A model generated the notes under the pieces. The model saw only the letters and a program-made list of their open reading frames with translations. It made no database searches and was not told the DNA's origin. From assembly GCF_965232525.1 (NCBI RefSeq), contig NZ_OZ246980.1, positions 434,001 to 498,000 on the forward strand: a DNA stretch of 64,000 nt, written 5' to 3'. This DNA is from Bauldia sp965232525 (GTDB lineage: Bacteria > Pseudomonadota > Alphaproteobacteria > Rhizobiales > Kaistiaceae). Position 1 is the stretch's first letter. Each line of letters opens with the position of its first letter. A program made the translations under genes and the position numbers. Positions 36,201-44,016 of the stretch are shown in pieces.

Positions 36201-37206
36201 AGACGATATCGATGACATCGGCATCAGCTGTATCGATATGCGATGCCACGTCCTCGGCGTGACGATCGAGGGCACCGGCAAGCGCGCCGGCCTCCTCGTA
36301 ATCCTTGAGGGTGAGGACGATGCTGCCGTCCTGATCGCCGCGCTCGCGCGCCCGCTGCCATAGCAGGTTGAGGACGTGCTGCATCAGGGGCAGCTGGTCG
36401 GCGCGCCGGCCAAGACGCCGGCCCTGATCGTGACCCGTCTCCGCTTCCCACGGCGCGAACTCGGTGAGATCGTTGAGCAGACTGTTGACCAGACCGTCTT
36501 CGATCGAGAACCCGCAGACCTCGGCCGGTCCGACGATCGCCTGGTCGCATTCCTCGCGGGTCATGCGGGGGGTCAGGTAGAGGCCGCGATTGATGACCTC
36601 CGGCAAGCCCTCGATCAGCGTGCAGGCGCCGAGATACTCCGAGCGCATGGTGATCGCGACATAGATCGGCAGCCGCTCCTCGCGCGCCGCCTCGATCAGC
36701 AGGGCGACGAAGGCCTCCGCTTCCTCACGGCCGGAGTAGTCCTGATAACGAAACAATTCCTCGAACTGATCGACGAGAACCAGGAGATTGGCGCCCTCGG
36801 ACAGATGCCCGGCCTCGTACCACTCGACCAGCGACCGGGGGCCACGCCGCAGGAACGACGACAGGACCTCGATCTCGCCTTCGTCGGGCTCGGCGATGCC
36901 TTGCAGGCCCAGAAGCGCGACGGCCAGCGAGCGGATCGGATGCCCACGCGGCCTGAGATCGGCGATCTGCCAATCGGACCCGGCCGAGGCGAGAAAGCCG
37001 AGCTCCAGCGCGTTGAGCAGGCCGGTGCGAACCAGCGAGGACTTACCGCTGCCGGAGGTGCCGAGCACGGCGAGAAAGTGGGTCGCCGCGAGCGTGTCGA
37101 CCATCTCGTCGACGCAGTTCTCACGGCCGAAGAAAAGGTCGAACTCCCCGCGCAGGAACGGCCGCAGACCGGGATAGGCGATGCGCCCCGCGGCCGTGTC
37201 GTTCAT
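30247..37206 (-). CDS. Giant STAND-family NTPase (nSTAND1) with coiled coil and beta-rich/TPR-like sensor region
   Basis: A 2319-residue protein. N-terminus YPGLRPF..FFGREN introduces a STAND ATPase: Walker A GTSGSGKSS (49-57), Walker B LVLVDQFEE (142-150), and the nSTAND1 hallmark ISHESLIRQWRRL near residue 405. One hydrophobic helix (LSGALAVATVLVVLGAGTAVYLWL, about 513-536) is followed by a long coiled coil rich in AEQ/EEAE repeats (about 536-690), then a beta-rich segment that may be a degenerate propeller (about 720-1400), then helical TPR/Sel1-like repeats to the end. STAND proteins oligomerise on ligand binding to activate effectors. The ATG overlaps the stop of the TIR gene (ATGA), so both are co-translated. 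Ligand unknown. Confidence 0.85.
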   Translation of the reverse strand: MNDTAAGRIAYPGLRPFLRGEFDLFFGRENCVDEMVDTLAATHFLAVLGTSGSGKSSLVRTGLLNALELGFLASAGSDWQIADLRPRGHPIRSLAVALLGLQGIAEPDEGEIEVLSSFLRRGPRSLVEWYEAGHLSEGANLLVLVDQFEELFRYQDYSGREEAEAFVALLIEAAREERLPIYVAITMRSEYLGACTLIEGLPEVINRGLYLTPRMTREECDQAIVGPAEVCGFSIEDGLVNSLLNDLTEFAPWEAETGHDQGRRLGRRADQLPLMQHVLNLLWQRARERGDQDGSIVLTLKDYEEAGALAGALDRHAEDVASHIDTADADVIDIVFRGLVTGKTVADAVRRPTSFGELVDLADGRRDAVMAVVEAFRAPGVNFLTPGRPEAITDDTIIDISHESLIRQWRRLSRCLDEEAQSAEAWSQLLSRAERYAAGTGGLLTGLDLDNQVAWWERAKPTEAWAARYGNRYAEARQFLDESRRAETERKEREAADQRRLIEAREQARSGTRFKRLSGALAVATVLVVLGAGTAVYLWLEANQQAEIATQQATIADQAREEAEQQRQEAERQSELADQERERAEQQATIANEERARAEQERVEAERAREAAEQSAETARAAQAEAAEQADLAERQREEAEQAREAAERSAEAARIAQAEAARANARLLAQQLESRVNAWHTAIDQTPADAARAGSLLARVAEAAYVADPAEATIENQAAVELLRPALALQAELARATIPAPALDLGDSSTWTDPPGGPGLTAIATWSPGSRFLRILDPIGRIVARYPLPDIATSYEQTPVAAAVIGPDIPAAVLAAIDGHLWAAFGADGTFTRYTDSIGGEIERIDDVYYDPVGARLYITYAEAFGTNQILPRLLIVERTGSGWSSWTKVVDIDLGEPAISTPRTAIAGVFADVVFVVVDGAVTAFDLGADPVVYDGLGRVADARLTVDERYIVASVVADDCFDPAAGTVANPLAAEPTCLLLVDRVDGAILWSGDAPNRMRLDQLYSIAGVDPVIEIVFSTVSNDDDAEDVAWVLNDLAVLRLARSDGMWSDTVVPFDPQAWGQEGLASGLGVLAATGTAYPTELTTRHVDRLFQARLISRLAGAFNEDETVVASRIAGDVFQVAEVVRPETEDGELGDAEISVRRYTPDVGDFTVDETLTPRAVRCPATPDQRLGSCRILAAALAPNGETLLAASNYGQHVFLGDGRAPRWIANLASDGSGRRVDTLLALVPLDTDGAAFLGRDADGAFWRIARSDTGAGTERASSAFHPIVIDDAVLQAVGDVIGFRSDPAAAVVYLWGDNGLAALTLGGPNGREALAIGVFTSNTIADVIGLGDRTLALATTDGAIEVRRIADGEVGLEHSVETGLSSFGAMSLAAANDTVVANAGDAGGYWLRSMVFTFDDNRLVPLYAVPWETLAGRLANGELVSTAFGAEVFAPSAPLPDDKVLLGLTTLRGEYRDDDAASEFRPAFEMLNARAGGAMGDDTAGACEAAIAVAARAEGGDNVTPLFDTVGRVCRGTAAGAAIADALDEENRARALALLAAADIDPYAAALLTSEIAGKAPLAADLLDRYAPWQGRILGRAVVEDVARGAPGGDVDLPTASGDPFDHWHRAAVLERGDLDPATLADALYHYARAEQLFRFAGAEIPPMVAARRAALARVLADDRVAAVFARLVAGEPGVDGSPLTPPTNDERIAALAGLSGWLDTIAATDPAAEGRPILQALVEEALADALVAGDPGRAAVHYRRVLQLLTEAPNTLSARSGLLGRIDALREVGDKLRDTGVAGADTLTAVTILALIDIDRAEPITRSTELRSIARDALRTLAAADPTTVDLTGLAALSFDFLDYDWESRQQSIVETSAVAFLDELQTAEAFLTAMINQGDVSDRSRWLALRGRVRFWMSTLEDRGFPDIDSSQFDRWLAAAIVDFEAASPVPQLPLWDRFVLGSAYAAAIDTAPLDDVLTLLDKAMEASTPTRGDPQVVDLSEYRQRLAFDGAVRALERAMVRLRADPAFAEADRLPDGDFDRARFAELASTLLELAKEREDLRVEAAARGLIGADTGWSLDALGDIHWGLTAARAGAVLGVVDGSNRPATTCDSVAAHPDDVGRTAPPVRQADIDVEAIFEACTGDTPRELFSRARALAKSDRADLNGVLALVLPAAEAGLPIAYGNLALLVRAADIDVVAPTDLLTTFSALSLAYAYPDLAALLRANQHQDVLAWLTGKAATFDVPEAHIDLAEMAPDRVTEAVHLSVAARLFEDAGRLADSDLANERLAALALADDELDAVRQRVADRERPFLVTIDEDLSREILGLS

Positions 37207-38657
37207 GAGGCGAGTTCCAACACCACGCTGTCGACGACTTCAGGGGAGAGCCCGGCACGACAGTCGATCTCGTCGACCCCGGGCAGCGCAATGCCGAGCG
37301 ATGGCTTCTCGGCCGGCGGGCAGTTGAGGATCTTGAACACGCGCGGCGGCTTCTCGCGCTGCCGCTTCAGCTTGTTGTAGAGCATGATCTGATTGCGCAC
37401 CCAGAAACTCTTGGCCGCGCCATAGATCAGCAGCACCGCTCCGCATTCGCGCCAGCTCCGCTCCAGGTCCTGCCGCACGTCCTTGGCGTCGCCATGGGGC
37501 TGAGACAGCATCACCGGCACGTCCTGGCCGCGGATTTTCTCGAACAGGGTCTCGGCCACTGGCTGATCGGAGAGATCGGCATTGATGAAGATCGGTGCGT
37601 CGCCGAAATCCTCTTCGGCTTCTGGCGGGGCCGGCGGTGGCTCGGTCGCCAGCTTACGCACATTCGCCTTGAACGACTCGAAGCCGATGGCCGCGACCTT
37701 CTCGCCGAACAACAGGGTCCGGTGGTTCTCGTCGCTGACGGCATCGTCGGCGATATCCGGCGAGCGCCACTGCAGGATTTTGACGCCGGCTTCCTCGGCC
37801 AGCCGATACTGGGCGGCGAGGTAGCCTTCCGGCATGTCCCGCGGCCGGCGGCCAGCGGTGGTGCCGAGCAACTGGACGAACAGGGCGCTCCTGCCGAGGT
37901 CCTCGGCGACAGCCGCCTGGAAATTGGCGGAGCCCTGAGGATAGAAGTCGGTCGGCAGATTAGGGATACCGCACTGGTCGAGATAGCTGACCATCTGCTC
38001 CCGCTCGGCCTCGAGGTCCTCGGTGACCTGGGCGACCAAGACGGTCTTGGCATCGGGATCCTTGTCGACCGCCGGGCTCGCCGGAACGCTTGCCGCGGGG
38101 GCGGCCGCGGGTCGCGCCGACTGCTTGTGCATCGCGACGAGCTGGCTGCGGATCTGCTCGGCAAGCTTCTGCAGAAGGACGTAGTAAAGATCGCTGTTGA
38201 GCCGCTGGGTGACGGTCAACGGAATGTCGTCGGCCGGGTCGCGCTGCCAGAAGTTGATCCGGTAATAGTCATCGAGAGGATCGGGGTAGCGATCGCCGGA
38301 ATCGAGCGGCAGCCGCTCGATCGCGAACAGGCGGCGCGGCTCCCCGGCGGTTTCGACGAAGGTCGACAGTTCGTCCCGGGTCCACTGGCGATTGATGTAG
38401 CTTGGCGAACCGATCGCCAGGAACACCGCCGAGCCACGAACATTGTCGAGGATCTCCTCGAGGTGATGATTGGCGCGCAGCCGCTTCGAATCGAAGAAGA
38501 TGCGAACCTCGTCGGCCCGGCCGAGCCGCTGCTTCAGCGCAATGCCGAGATACTTGGCAAGCTTGTCGACCCAGGCGTCGCCGAACACGTCGACCTCGTT
38601 GTCGGCGTGAGCGTAGCTGATGAAGACGTCGTTCTCGAAGCCGGGCACGAACGCCAT
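37203..38657 (-). CDS. TIR-domain protein with two additional TIR-like segments
   Basis: A 484-residue protein. Residues 1-175 form a TIR domain: DVFISYAHAD (11-20), RIFFDSKRL, and the motif WTRDEL with Glu96 at the position of the NADase catalytic glutamate. An Ala/Pro linker follows. Residues ~203-335 (KTVLVAQVTEDLEAEREQM, LFVQLLGTTAG) resemble a DUF4062/TIR-like domain. Residues ~353-484 (PIFINADLSDQPVAETLF, GAVLLIYGAAKSFWVRNQIM) look like a third TIR-like fold, in which Gln replaces the acidic residue. The ATG at 38657 is chosen because homology begins there; a longer upstream frame overlaps the divergent FHA gene. Probable effector partner of the downstream STAND protein. Confidence 0.83.
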   Translation of the reverse strand: MAFVPGFENDVFISYAHADNEVDVFGDAWVDKLAKYLGIALKQRLGRADEVRIFFDSKRLRANHHLEEILDNVRGSAVFLAIGSPSYINRQWTRDELSTFVETAGEPRRLFAIERLPLDSGDRYPDPLDDYYRINFWQRDPADDIPLTVTQRLNSDLYYVLLQKLAEQIRSQLVAMHKQSARPAAAPAASVPASPAVDKDPDAKTVLVAQVTEDLEAEREQMVSYLDQCGIPNLPTDFYPQGSANFQAAVAEDLGRSALFVQLLGTTAGRRPRDMPEGYLAAQYRLAEEAGVKILQWRSPDIADDAVSDENHRTLLFGEKVAAIGFESFKANVRKLATEPPPAPPEAEEDFGDAPIFINADLSDQPVAETLFEKIRGQDVPVMLSQPHGDAKDVRQDLERSWRECGAVLLIYGAAKSFWVRNQIMLYNKLKRQREKPPRVFKILNCPPAEKPSLGIALPGVDEIDCRAGLSPEVVDSVVLELAS

Positions 38658-38831
38658 GGCCAACCCGATTCTGTTCCGTCGGTCCGAGCCACTTAACCGG
38701 CCGCAGCCTAACCGAAATCGCCGGGTTCGCAAACATCGCCGAGGTTGCCTCAGGTGGCGGGAAAACGGCTGAAGTCCGGCGGTTTCGACACGTTCCGGCC
38801 CTCGTGAGGCCGCGATTTGTGGCTTTACTTG

Positions 38832-38843
38832 CCGCCATGGCGG
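38832..38843. promoter_or_regulatory. 12-bp palindrome in the TIR/FHA-protease divergent region
   Basis: CCGCCATGGCGG is a perfect dyad 33 bp before the FHA-protease start, in the 219-bp region between two divergent operons. It may be an operator for shared control; chance occurrence in GC-rich DNA is also possible. Confidence 0.25.
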
Positions 38844-38876
38844 GATAGACCTTAACGGCAAACCGGAGCCGTTCCG

Positions 38877-40670
38877 ATGGACTACCGCCTTACGATCGAA
38901 CCCATCGACACGCTCACACTCGAACCTGGCCCCTCCGGCGGCGAGACCGATAACGGCGCGATCGCCTTCGAAGCCGGCCGGGACGAGGTGATTTTCGGCC
39001 GCGAACCGACATCGGATGTCGTGTTCCCGCCCACATTGCGGATCGTCAGCCGTCGGCATTTCCGATTGTATCGACAGGTGTCGGGCCACTACGCGATCGA
39101 AGTGTTCGGCGACCGCTATGTCGAGGTCAACGGCGCGCCGGCCCGCAGCGGCGAGGCGATCTCCGACGGTGACGTGATCCGCCTCGGGAGCCGCGACGGA
39201 CCGGCCTTTCGGGTGCGACTGACCGCGGAGGCGCCGGCCTCCGATCTGGAAAAGACACTGACCCAGGTAAAGGTGGCGAGCACCGGCGCCCAGTTCAAAC
39301 GGCTGCGCCGGGTGGTGGCGGCCGTGGTCGTCGCCATCGTCGTGGTCGGCGTCGGCGCCTACGTGCTGATCGACCGGCAAGGCGAGCGCCTCGACGCGCT
39401 GGCGACCCTGCAGCAGGACATCGAGGCGCGGGTCGCGTCAGCGTTCGACGAGACCACCATCGATGCGATCCGCGGCGCGACCTATGCGGTGGTCGCCGAA
39501 GCCCGCGACGGAACCCGCACTCTGCTCGGCACGGCATGGCCGGTCGGCGACGGCAAAGTCGCGACCAACGCCCATGTCGCCGCGGCGTTCGATCCGAACG
39601 GCGGGCGTGTTCTCCGGGTGGTTCATCCCGGCGGCGGCGAATCCCACACCGTCACCGGCGCCTGGGTCCATCCCGGCTATGCCGCGCTCAAGGATTTTCG
39701 CGCCGGCGACGGCCGCGCCGATCCGGACTTCCGCGCCGCCTTCGAGGGCCTGCCGCAGCCGTCCGGCTTCGACGTCGCCATCCTCGATGTCGACCGGCCG
39801 GACGCGCTCCACGCACCGCTGTCGCTCGCCACGGCCGACGACCTCAAGGACTTCGGCCCGGGCGAACGGCTCGCCTATGCCGGCTACCCGATCGAGGGCA
39901 CCACGGCGGAGCGGGCGGCCGCCGAAACGCCGGAGCCGCTGGTCAAGTTCGGCTACGCCAGTTCGCTCACCGACTTCTTCCTGTTCGCCACCGATCCCGG
40001 CCGCGCCTATCTCGTCCGCCACTCCATCCCGGCGACCGGGGGCGCCAGCGGCAGCCCAATCTTCAACGAAGACGGCCGGGTGGTCGCGGTGCTCTCCGGC
40101 GGGACGGTGTTCGACGCCGGCGGCGTGCGCCAGCCGAGCGCGGTGCTGGAAAACTACGCCCAGCGGGTCGACCTGCTCGAGGCCGGGCTGGGCGGCGCCG
40201 GCTTCGATGTGGTGGGCGCGGTGACGCGCTGGAAGACGGAGGTGCTGCCCCGGTTCCGCCGCCATCGCCAGCAGATCTATTGCGACACCGCCGGAGCGCT
40301 GCAGGCGGCGACCGGTGGTGCGATCGCCGAGGCGTTGCGGCTCGCCGCGTCGCTCAAGGACCCCGACACCACCGCGGCCGGGCCCATCGCCTATCGCGAG
40401 CACAGCGTCGATGTCACCGCAGGACAGCGCTACGGATTTCTCGCCTACGGCGAGGCCGGGCGGCCGGTATCGGTGCTCCTCATGCGCGACGGCAAGCCCC
40501 TCGGCTTCGCCGGCACCGGATCGTCGTTCGCCACCATCGACTATCCGTCCGAGGCGGCCGAGCAGCTCACCGTCCGGATTCTCGGCGAGAAGGACGCACC
40601 GGTCGACTACGAGCTGTTCGTGCTGACCAACGGCAGCGCGGGCGGCCAGGCGTTCGACTGCGCCGGCTGA
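38877..40670 (+). CDS. FHA domain-transmembrane-trypsin-like serine protease
   Basis: A 597-residue protein. An N-terminal FHA domain (about 35-115) shows FGREPTSDVVF and SRRHFRL, the phosphothreonine-binding loops. One transmembrane helix (VVAAVVVAIVVVGVGAYVLI, about 146-165) follows, then an HtrA/trypsin-like domain with catalytic His233 in ATNAHVA, Asp299 in FDVAIL and Ser391 in GGASGSPIF. The last ~100 residues (VTAGQRYGFLAYG to VDYELFVLTN) resemble a pre-peptidase C-terminal beta-sandwich. FHA in the cytoplasm and protease in the periplasm is the likely topology. The adjacent kinase could supply the phosphothreonine ligand. Confidence 0.87.
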   Translation: MDYRLTIEPIDTLTLEPGPSGGETDNGAIAFEAGRDEVIFGREPTSDVVFPPTLRIVSRRHFRLYRQVSGHYAIEVFGDRYVEVNGAPARSGEAISDGDVIRLGSRDGPAFRVRLTAEAPASDLEKTLTQVKVASTGAQFKRLRRVVAAVVVAIVVVGVGAYVLIDRQGERLDALATLQQDIEARVASAFDETTIDAIRGATYAVVAEARDGTRTLLGTAWPVGDGKVATNAHVAAAFDPNGGRVLRVVHPGGGESHTVTGAWVHPGYAALKDFRAGDGRADPDFRAAFEGLPQPSGFDVAILDVDRPDALHAPLSLATADDLKDFGPGERLAYAGYPIEGTTAERAAAETPEPLVKFGYASSLTDFFLFATDPGRAYLVRHSIPATGGASGSPIFNEDGRVVAVLSGGTVFDAGGVRQPSAVLENYAQRVDLLEAGLGGAGFDVVGAVTRWKTEVLPRFRRHRQQIYCDTAGALQAATGGAIAEALRLAASLKDPDTTAAGPIAYREHSVDVTAGQRYGFLAYGEAGRPVSVLLMRDGKPLGFAGTGSSFATIDYPSEAAEQLTVRILGEKDAPVDYELFVLTNGSAGGQAFDCAG

Positions 40671-40678
40671 GGCAAGGG

Positions 40679-42508
40679 TCAGGCCCGTGCCGCGGCGTCG
40701 AGGGCGTCGGCGACGGCATCGAGGTCTACCGCGCGTCGCGTGACATCCGGGTCGGTCATGACGGCGATCATGCCGGCGAGCGTATCGTCCGATCCGCCGG
40801 ACCGCCGGCGGCCGAGACGGCCGAGCCAGCCGCCGCCGGAGTCGCTGTCGTCATCGGCGGTGAGTTCGGCGATGATCCGGCCGAGGGCGAAGACATCCTC
40901 CCGTCCGAACCAGCGCGGATCGGTAGCATCGCCGCGCAACTGCTCCGGCGGTGCATAGGATTCTGTCCCCAGGCCGGCTACCGCATCGGCCTGGCCCTTC
41001 AGCCGCGCCAGACCGAGATCGATCAGGACGGGTTGGGCGCCGCCGCGGAGAATCACATTACCGGGTTTGAGATCGCGGTGGGCGAGCCCGTGTTTATGGA
41101 GCGCTGCGACGGTACGGGTCAGACCGGCCGCGATGCGGAAACGGCGGGCGCGGTCGAGGGTCCCGTCCCTCAGGCTCTCGCGCAGGGTCGGGCCGGCTAT
41201 ATAGTCCTGGACCAGGGTGACGGTACCGTCGGCACCCATGTGGACGTAGCGGGTGCGGGCGACGAAGCGGTTGGGCAGCCGCGCCGCCGACGCAGCTTCG
41301 TTGCGGACCGTCGCCATCGCGACACCGGCCGCTTCCGGGTCGTCTTCCAGGCTCGCCCGCAGGCGCTTGATCGCCACCTCCTCGCCGGTGTCGAGGTCGA
41401 TCGCCCGCTGCACCGCGCCGAAGCCGCCGGAGCCGAGCGATTCCAGCACCAGGAATCGGCCGCTGCCGCCGGTGGCGCCGACCTGATCCTCCGGCGACAG
41501 CTCCGCGATCCGATCGGGCCGCCACAGGCCGACCGCCGCAGCCCGGACCCGGTCGGCCATCGCCGGGAGCTGACGCCCCTCGGCCCGGCGCAGCGCCTCG
41601 ACGATGCAGGCTTCGGCCTCCGGCCGGCGGTCGAGGCGGACAAGCAGTTCGGCGAGTAGGATGCGCGCGTCGAACTCATGGCGGGGAAGATCGTCGTCGA
41701 CGAAGCGGTCGAGGGCGCCGTCGACCAGGATCGCCGCCTGTTCCGGATCGGAGTCCCGCAGGAGAAAGCCGACCGCCAGATCCCGTTCGGCCCGCTCATA
41801 GGACTGGGGATCGTCGGTGAGAAACGCGTCGGCAGCTGTTACAGCGATAGCGGCTTCCTCGGGTCGACCCAGCGCCGCGAGGCAGCGGGACTGGACCAGG
41901 CGCAGGACGAAATGATCGCGTCGGAACCGGGCGGGAACGTCAGCGATCGCCGCCTCCACGGCCGCAAGGCATGTATCATGGCGGCCTAGTGCGGCGAGCG
42001 CCTCGCAACGGTTGACCGGCAGCCGGGCGCGATCCCGATCGCTCAGCACATCGGCACGCGCCAACGCGACCTCACATGCCGCCAATGCCGACTCGTAGCG
42101 GCCAGTCTCGAGGTTGAGGCGGCCGAAGTCGGCGACCGCCGCAGCCGTCTCCGTCGCATCGCCATCGGCGGCGATCACCGACCGAAAAAGTTCCAGCGCT
42201 GCCGGCGCGGTCTCGCCGCGCCATGCATGCACCCGGGCGATTTCTCGGGAGACGGCGGCGAGGCGCTCTGCCGACCCGATGCGGTCAGCGAGACGTCGGG
42301 CGGCCTGCAGGGCGGCAAGGGCCGCACCTGGCAAGCCGAGGCGATTGAGTACCACGCCCCGCGCCAGTCCGTAACGGACGGAGCGGTCGTCCTCCCCCGC
42401 TTCCAGATGGGCGATCGTGTCGAGGGTCGACAGGAGCGCCCCGGGGTCTTTCAGCGCAGCGATGCCCGCCTCCGTCGCCGTCAGCGTTTCCAGGTCGGTG
42501 TCCGCCAT
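40679..42508 (-). CDS. TPR-containing Ser/Thr protein kinase (Hanks type)
   Basis: A 609-residue protein. Residues 1-330 are helical TPR-like repeats (GAALAALQAARRLADRIG, RYESALAACEVALARAD). The kinase domain covers about 350-600: glycine loop LGSGGFGAV, catalytic Lys381 in EVAIKRL, catalytic loop HRDLKPGN (Asp480), metal motif DLG instead of DFG, and APPEQL at the P+1/APE position. All catalytic residues are present. No transmembrane helix follows, so it is probably cytosolic. It converges on the FHA-protease gene with 8 bp between the stop codons. The unusual order (repeats before kinase) suggests a scaffold function. Confidence 0.88.
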   Translation of the reverse strand: MADTDLETLTATEAGIAALKDPGALLSTLDTIAHLEAGEDDRSVRYGLARGVVLNRLGLPGAALAALQAARRLADRIGSAERLAAVSREIARVHAWRGETAPAALELFRSVIAADGDATETAAAVADFGRLNLETGRYESALAACEVALARADVLSDRDRARLPVNRCEALAALGRHDTCLAAVEAAIADVPARFRRDHFVLRLVQSRCLAALGRPEEAAIAVTAADAFLTDDPQSYERAERDLAVGFLLRDSDPEQAAILVDGALDRFVDDDLPRHEFDARILLAELLVRLDRRPEAEACIVEALRRAEGRQLPAMADRVRAAAVGLWRPDRIAELSPEDQVGATGGSGRFLVLESLGSGGFGAVQRAIDLDTGEEVAIKRLRASLEDDPEAAGVAMATVRNEAASAARLPNRFVARTRYVHMGADGTVTLVQDYIAGPTLRESLRDGTLDRARRFRIAAGLTRTVAALHKHGLAHRDLKPGNVILRGGAQPVLIDLGLARLKGQADAVAGLGTESYAPPEQLRGDATDPRWFGREDVFALGRIIAELTADDDSDSGGGWLGRLGRRRSGGSDDTLAGMIAVMTDPDVTRRAVDLDAVADALDAAARA

Positions 42509-42576
42509 CTCTCCCGTCGCACCGGTTGCGTGTCACGCCAAGCCCTTGATAAACCCCATTCGCCGATAAGTCGCCG

Positions 42577-44016
42577 GTGTCGGGCGCGGGAGGTGGGACA
42601 AGGCTCTTGACCGCGAAGATAACGCCGGTGCTGCTGTCGGGCGGCGCGGGAACGCGCCTGTGGCCGGCATCAAGCGTCGGCGTGCCGAAGCCGTTCCTGC
42701 CGCTCTTTCACGGTCGATCGACTTTCGCGGCGACGCTCGCGCGAGTCTCCGACCCAGCCCTCTTCGCCGCGCCGATGGTTGTGGCGAGAACCGAGCACCG
42801 GCCACTGATCGACAGGGAGATGGCCGCCGCAGGGATGGGCGCCACCCTCGTTCTCGAGCCCGAGGCGATGAGCACGACCGCGGCCATCGCCGCCGCGGCG
42901 ACGGTTGCCGCGGAACAGGAGCCCGACGTCCTGCTCCTCTTTCTGGCCGCGGATCATCTGATCGGAAACGATGCCGGCTTCCACGACGCGGTCAACGCCG
43001 CCCAGCCGGCAGCGGAAGCAGGCCGGATCGTCGTGTTCGGCATCGCCCCGGACGGTCCCCACACCGGCTATGGCTATATCCGCCCCGGCGGACCGCTCGA
43101 CGGTTCGGACGCGGTTTCAACCGTCGCCGCGTTTGTCGAGAAGCCACCGCTTGATCGGGCCAAGGCGTTGCTCGCCGAAGGCTGCCTTTGGAACAGCGGC
43201 AATTTCTTCATGCGTGCCGACACCGCGCTCGCCGAGATCAACCGGTTCGCGCCAGTGACCGCAAAGGCCGCCAGCGCCGCCGTCGCGGCAGCCGAGCGCT
43301 GGGGCGACGCGATCCTGTTGGCGCACGAGCCGTTCGTGACCGCGGAACCGATCGCCTTCGACCATGCCGTTCTCGAGAAAACCGAGAAAACCGCCGTCGT
43401 CGCCGCGCACTTCGACTGGGCCGACGTCGGAACGTGGCAGTCGATCTGGGAGGCCTCCGATCGCGATCCGGCCGGAAACGTCACCGATGGGGCGACAGCC
43501 CTGATCGACGTGCGCGAAAGCCTGGTGACCACCGACGGACCCAAGATCGGCGCGATCGGCTTGTCGGAGATCGCTGTCGTCGCAGCCAATGGTTCTGTTC
43601 TCGTCGCGCCGCGGGCCCGAGCCGGCGAGGTCCGCGCCCTCGCCGAGGCGGTCGCCGAGACGGAGGCCAATGCCGTGGAGCCGGCGGTCGAGACGATCGT
43701 AGACGGCCCGAGTTACCGGGTGATGCGACTGCGGATCGCGCCGCAGGGACGACTTGAACGCCCGGCGTCCGGGCACACTGCCCATTGGGCCGCAGTCAAA
43801 GGCAATGTTGAGCTGGCAATCAAACGCAACTTCCGCCCACTCCCCCAGGGGCAATCCCTCACCGTGCTGCGCGGTTCGAGGGTCGAGGTCCGCAATCCCG
43901 GCGCAGCGACCGCAACAGTCATTGTCATCATGCAGCGCGACAATCGCGACGAAGCTGATATCGTGACGCTGGCCGACACCGCCACACCAGCGACGACCGG
44001 GCGAGGGAGAGCATGA
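42577..44016 (+). CDS. manC: Mannose-1-phosphate guanylyltransferase-like protein (ManC) with degenerate C-terminal cupin
   Basis: A protein of up to 479 residues. The nucleotidyltransferase domain has PVLLSGGAGTRLWPAS (GTP-binding loop), VPKPFLPLF, LAADHLI and FVEKPP. It would make GDP-mannose from mannose-1-phosphate and GTP. The C-terminus keeps the outline of the type II phosphomannose isomerase cupin, but the metal-ligand stretch of histidines is replaced by PASGHTAHW, so isomerase activity is doubtful. Start uncertain: GTG at 42577 or TTG at 42607 after GGGAGG. It supplies the same pathway as the mutase at 58458. Stop overlaps the ppk2 start. Confidence 0.82.
   Translation: MSGAGGGTRLLTAKITPVLLSGGAGTRLWPASSVGVPKPFLPLFHGRSTFAATLARVSDPALFAAPMVVARTEHRPLIDREMAAAGMGATLVLEPEAMSTTAAIAAAATVAAEQEPDVLLLFLAADHLIGNDAGFHDAVNAAQPAAEAGRIVVFGIAPDGPHTGYGYIRPGGPLDGSDAVSTVAAFVEKPPLDRAKALLAEGCLWNSGNFFMRADTALAEINRFAPVTAKAASAAVAAAERWGDAILLAHEPFVTAEPIAFDHAVLEKTEKTAVVAAHFDWADVGTWQSIWEASDRDPAGNVTDGATALIDVRESLVTTDGPKIGAIGLSEIAVVAANGSVLVAPRARAGEVRALAEAVAETEANAVEPAVETIVDGPSYRVMRLRIAPQGRLERPASGHTAHWAAVKGNVELAIKRNFRPLPQGQSLTVLRGSRVEVRNPGAATATVIVIMQRDNRDEADIVTLADTATPATTGRGRA

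Noticed and set aside
39536..41659. 707-codon plus-strand open frame
   Set aside because: It overlaps the FHA-protease gene in another frame and the kinase gene on the other strand; composition is Arg/Gly-rich noise, whereas both overlapped genes have intact catalytic motifs.
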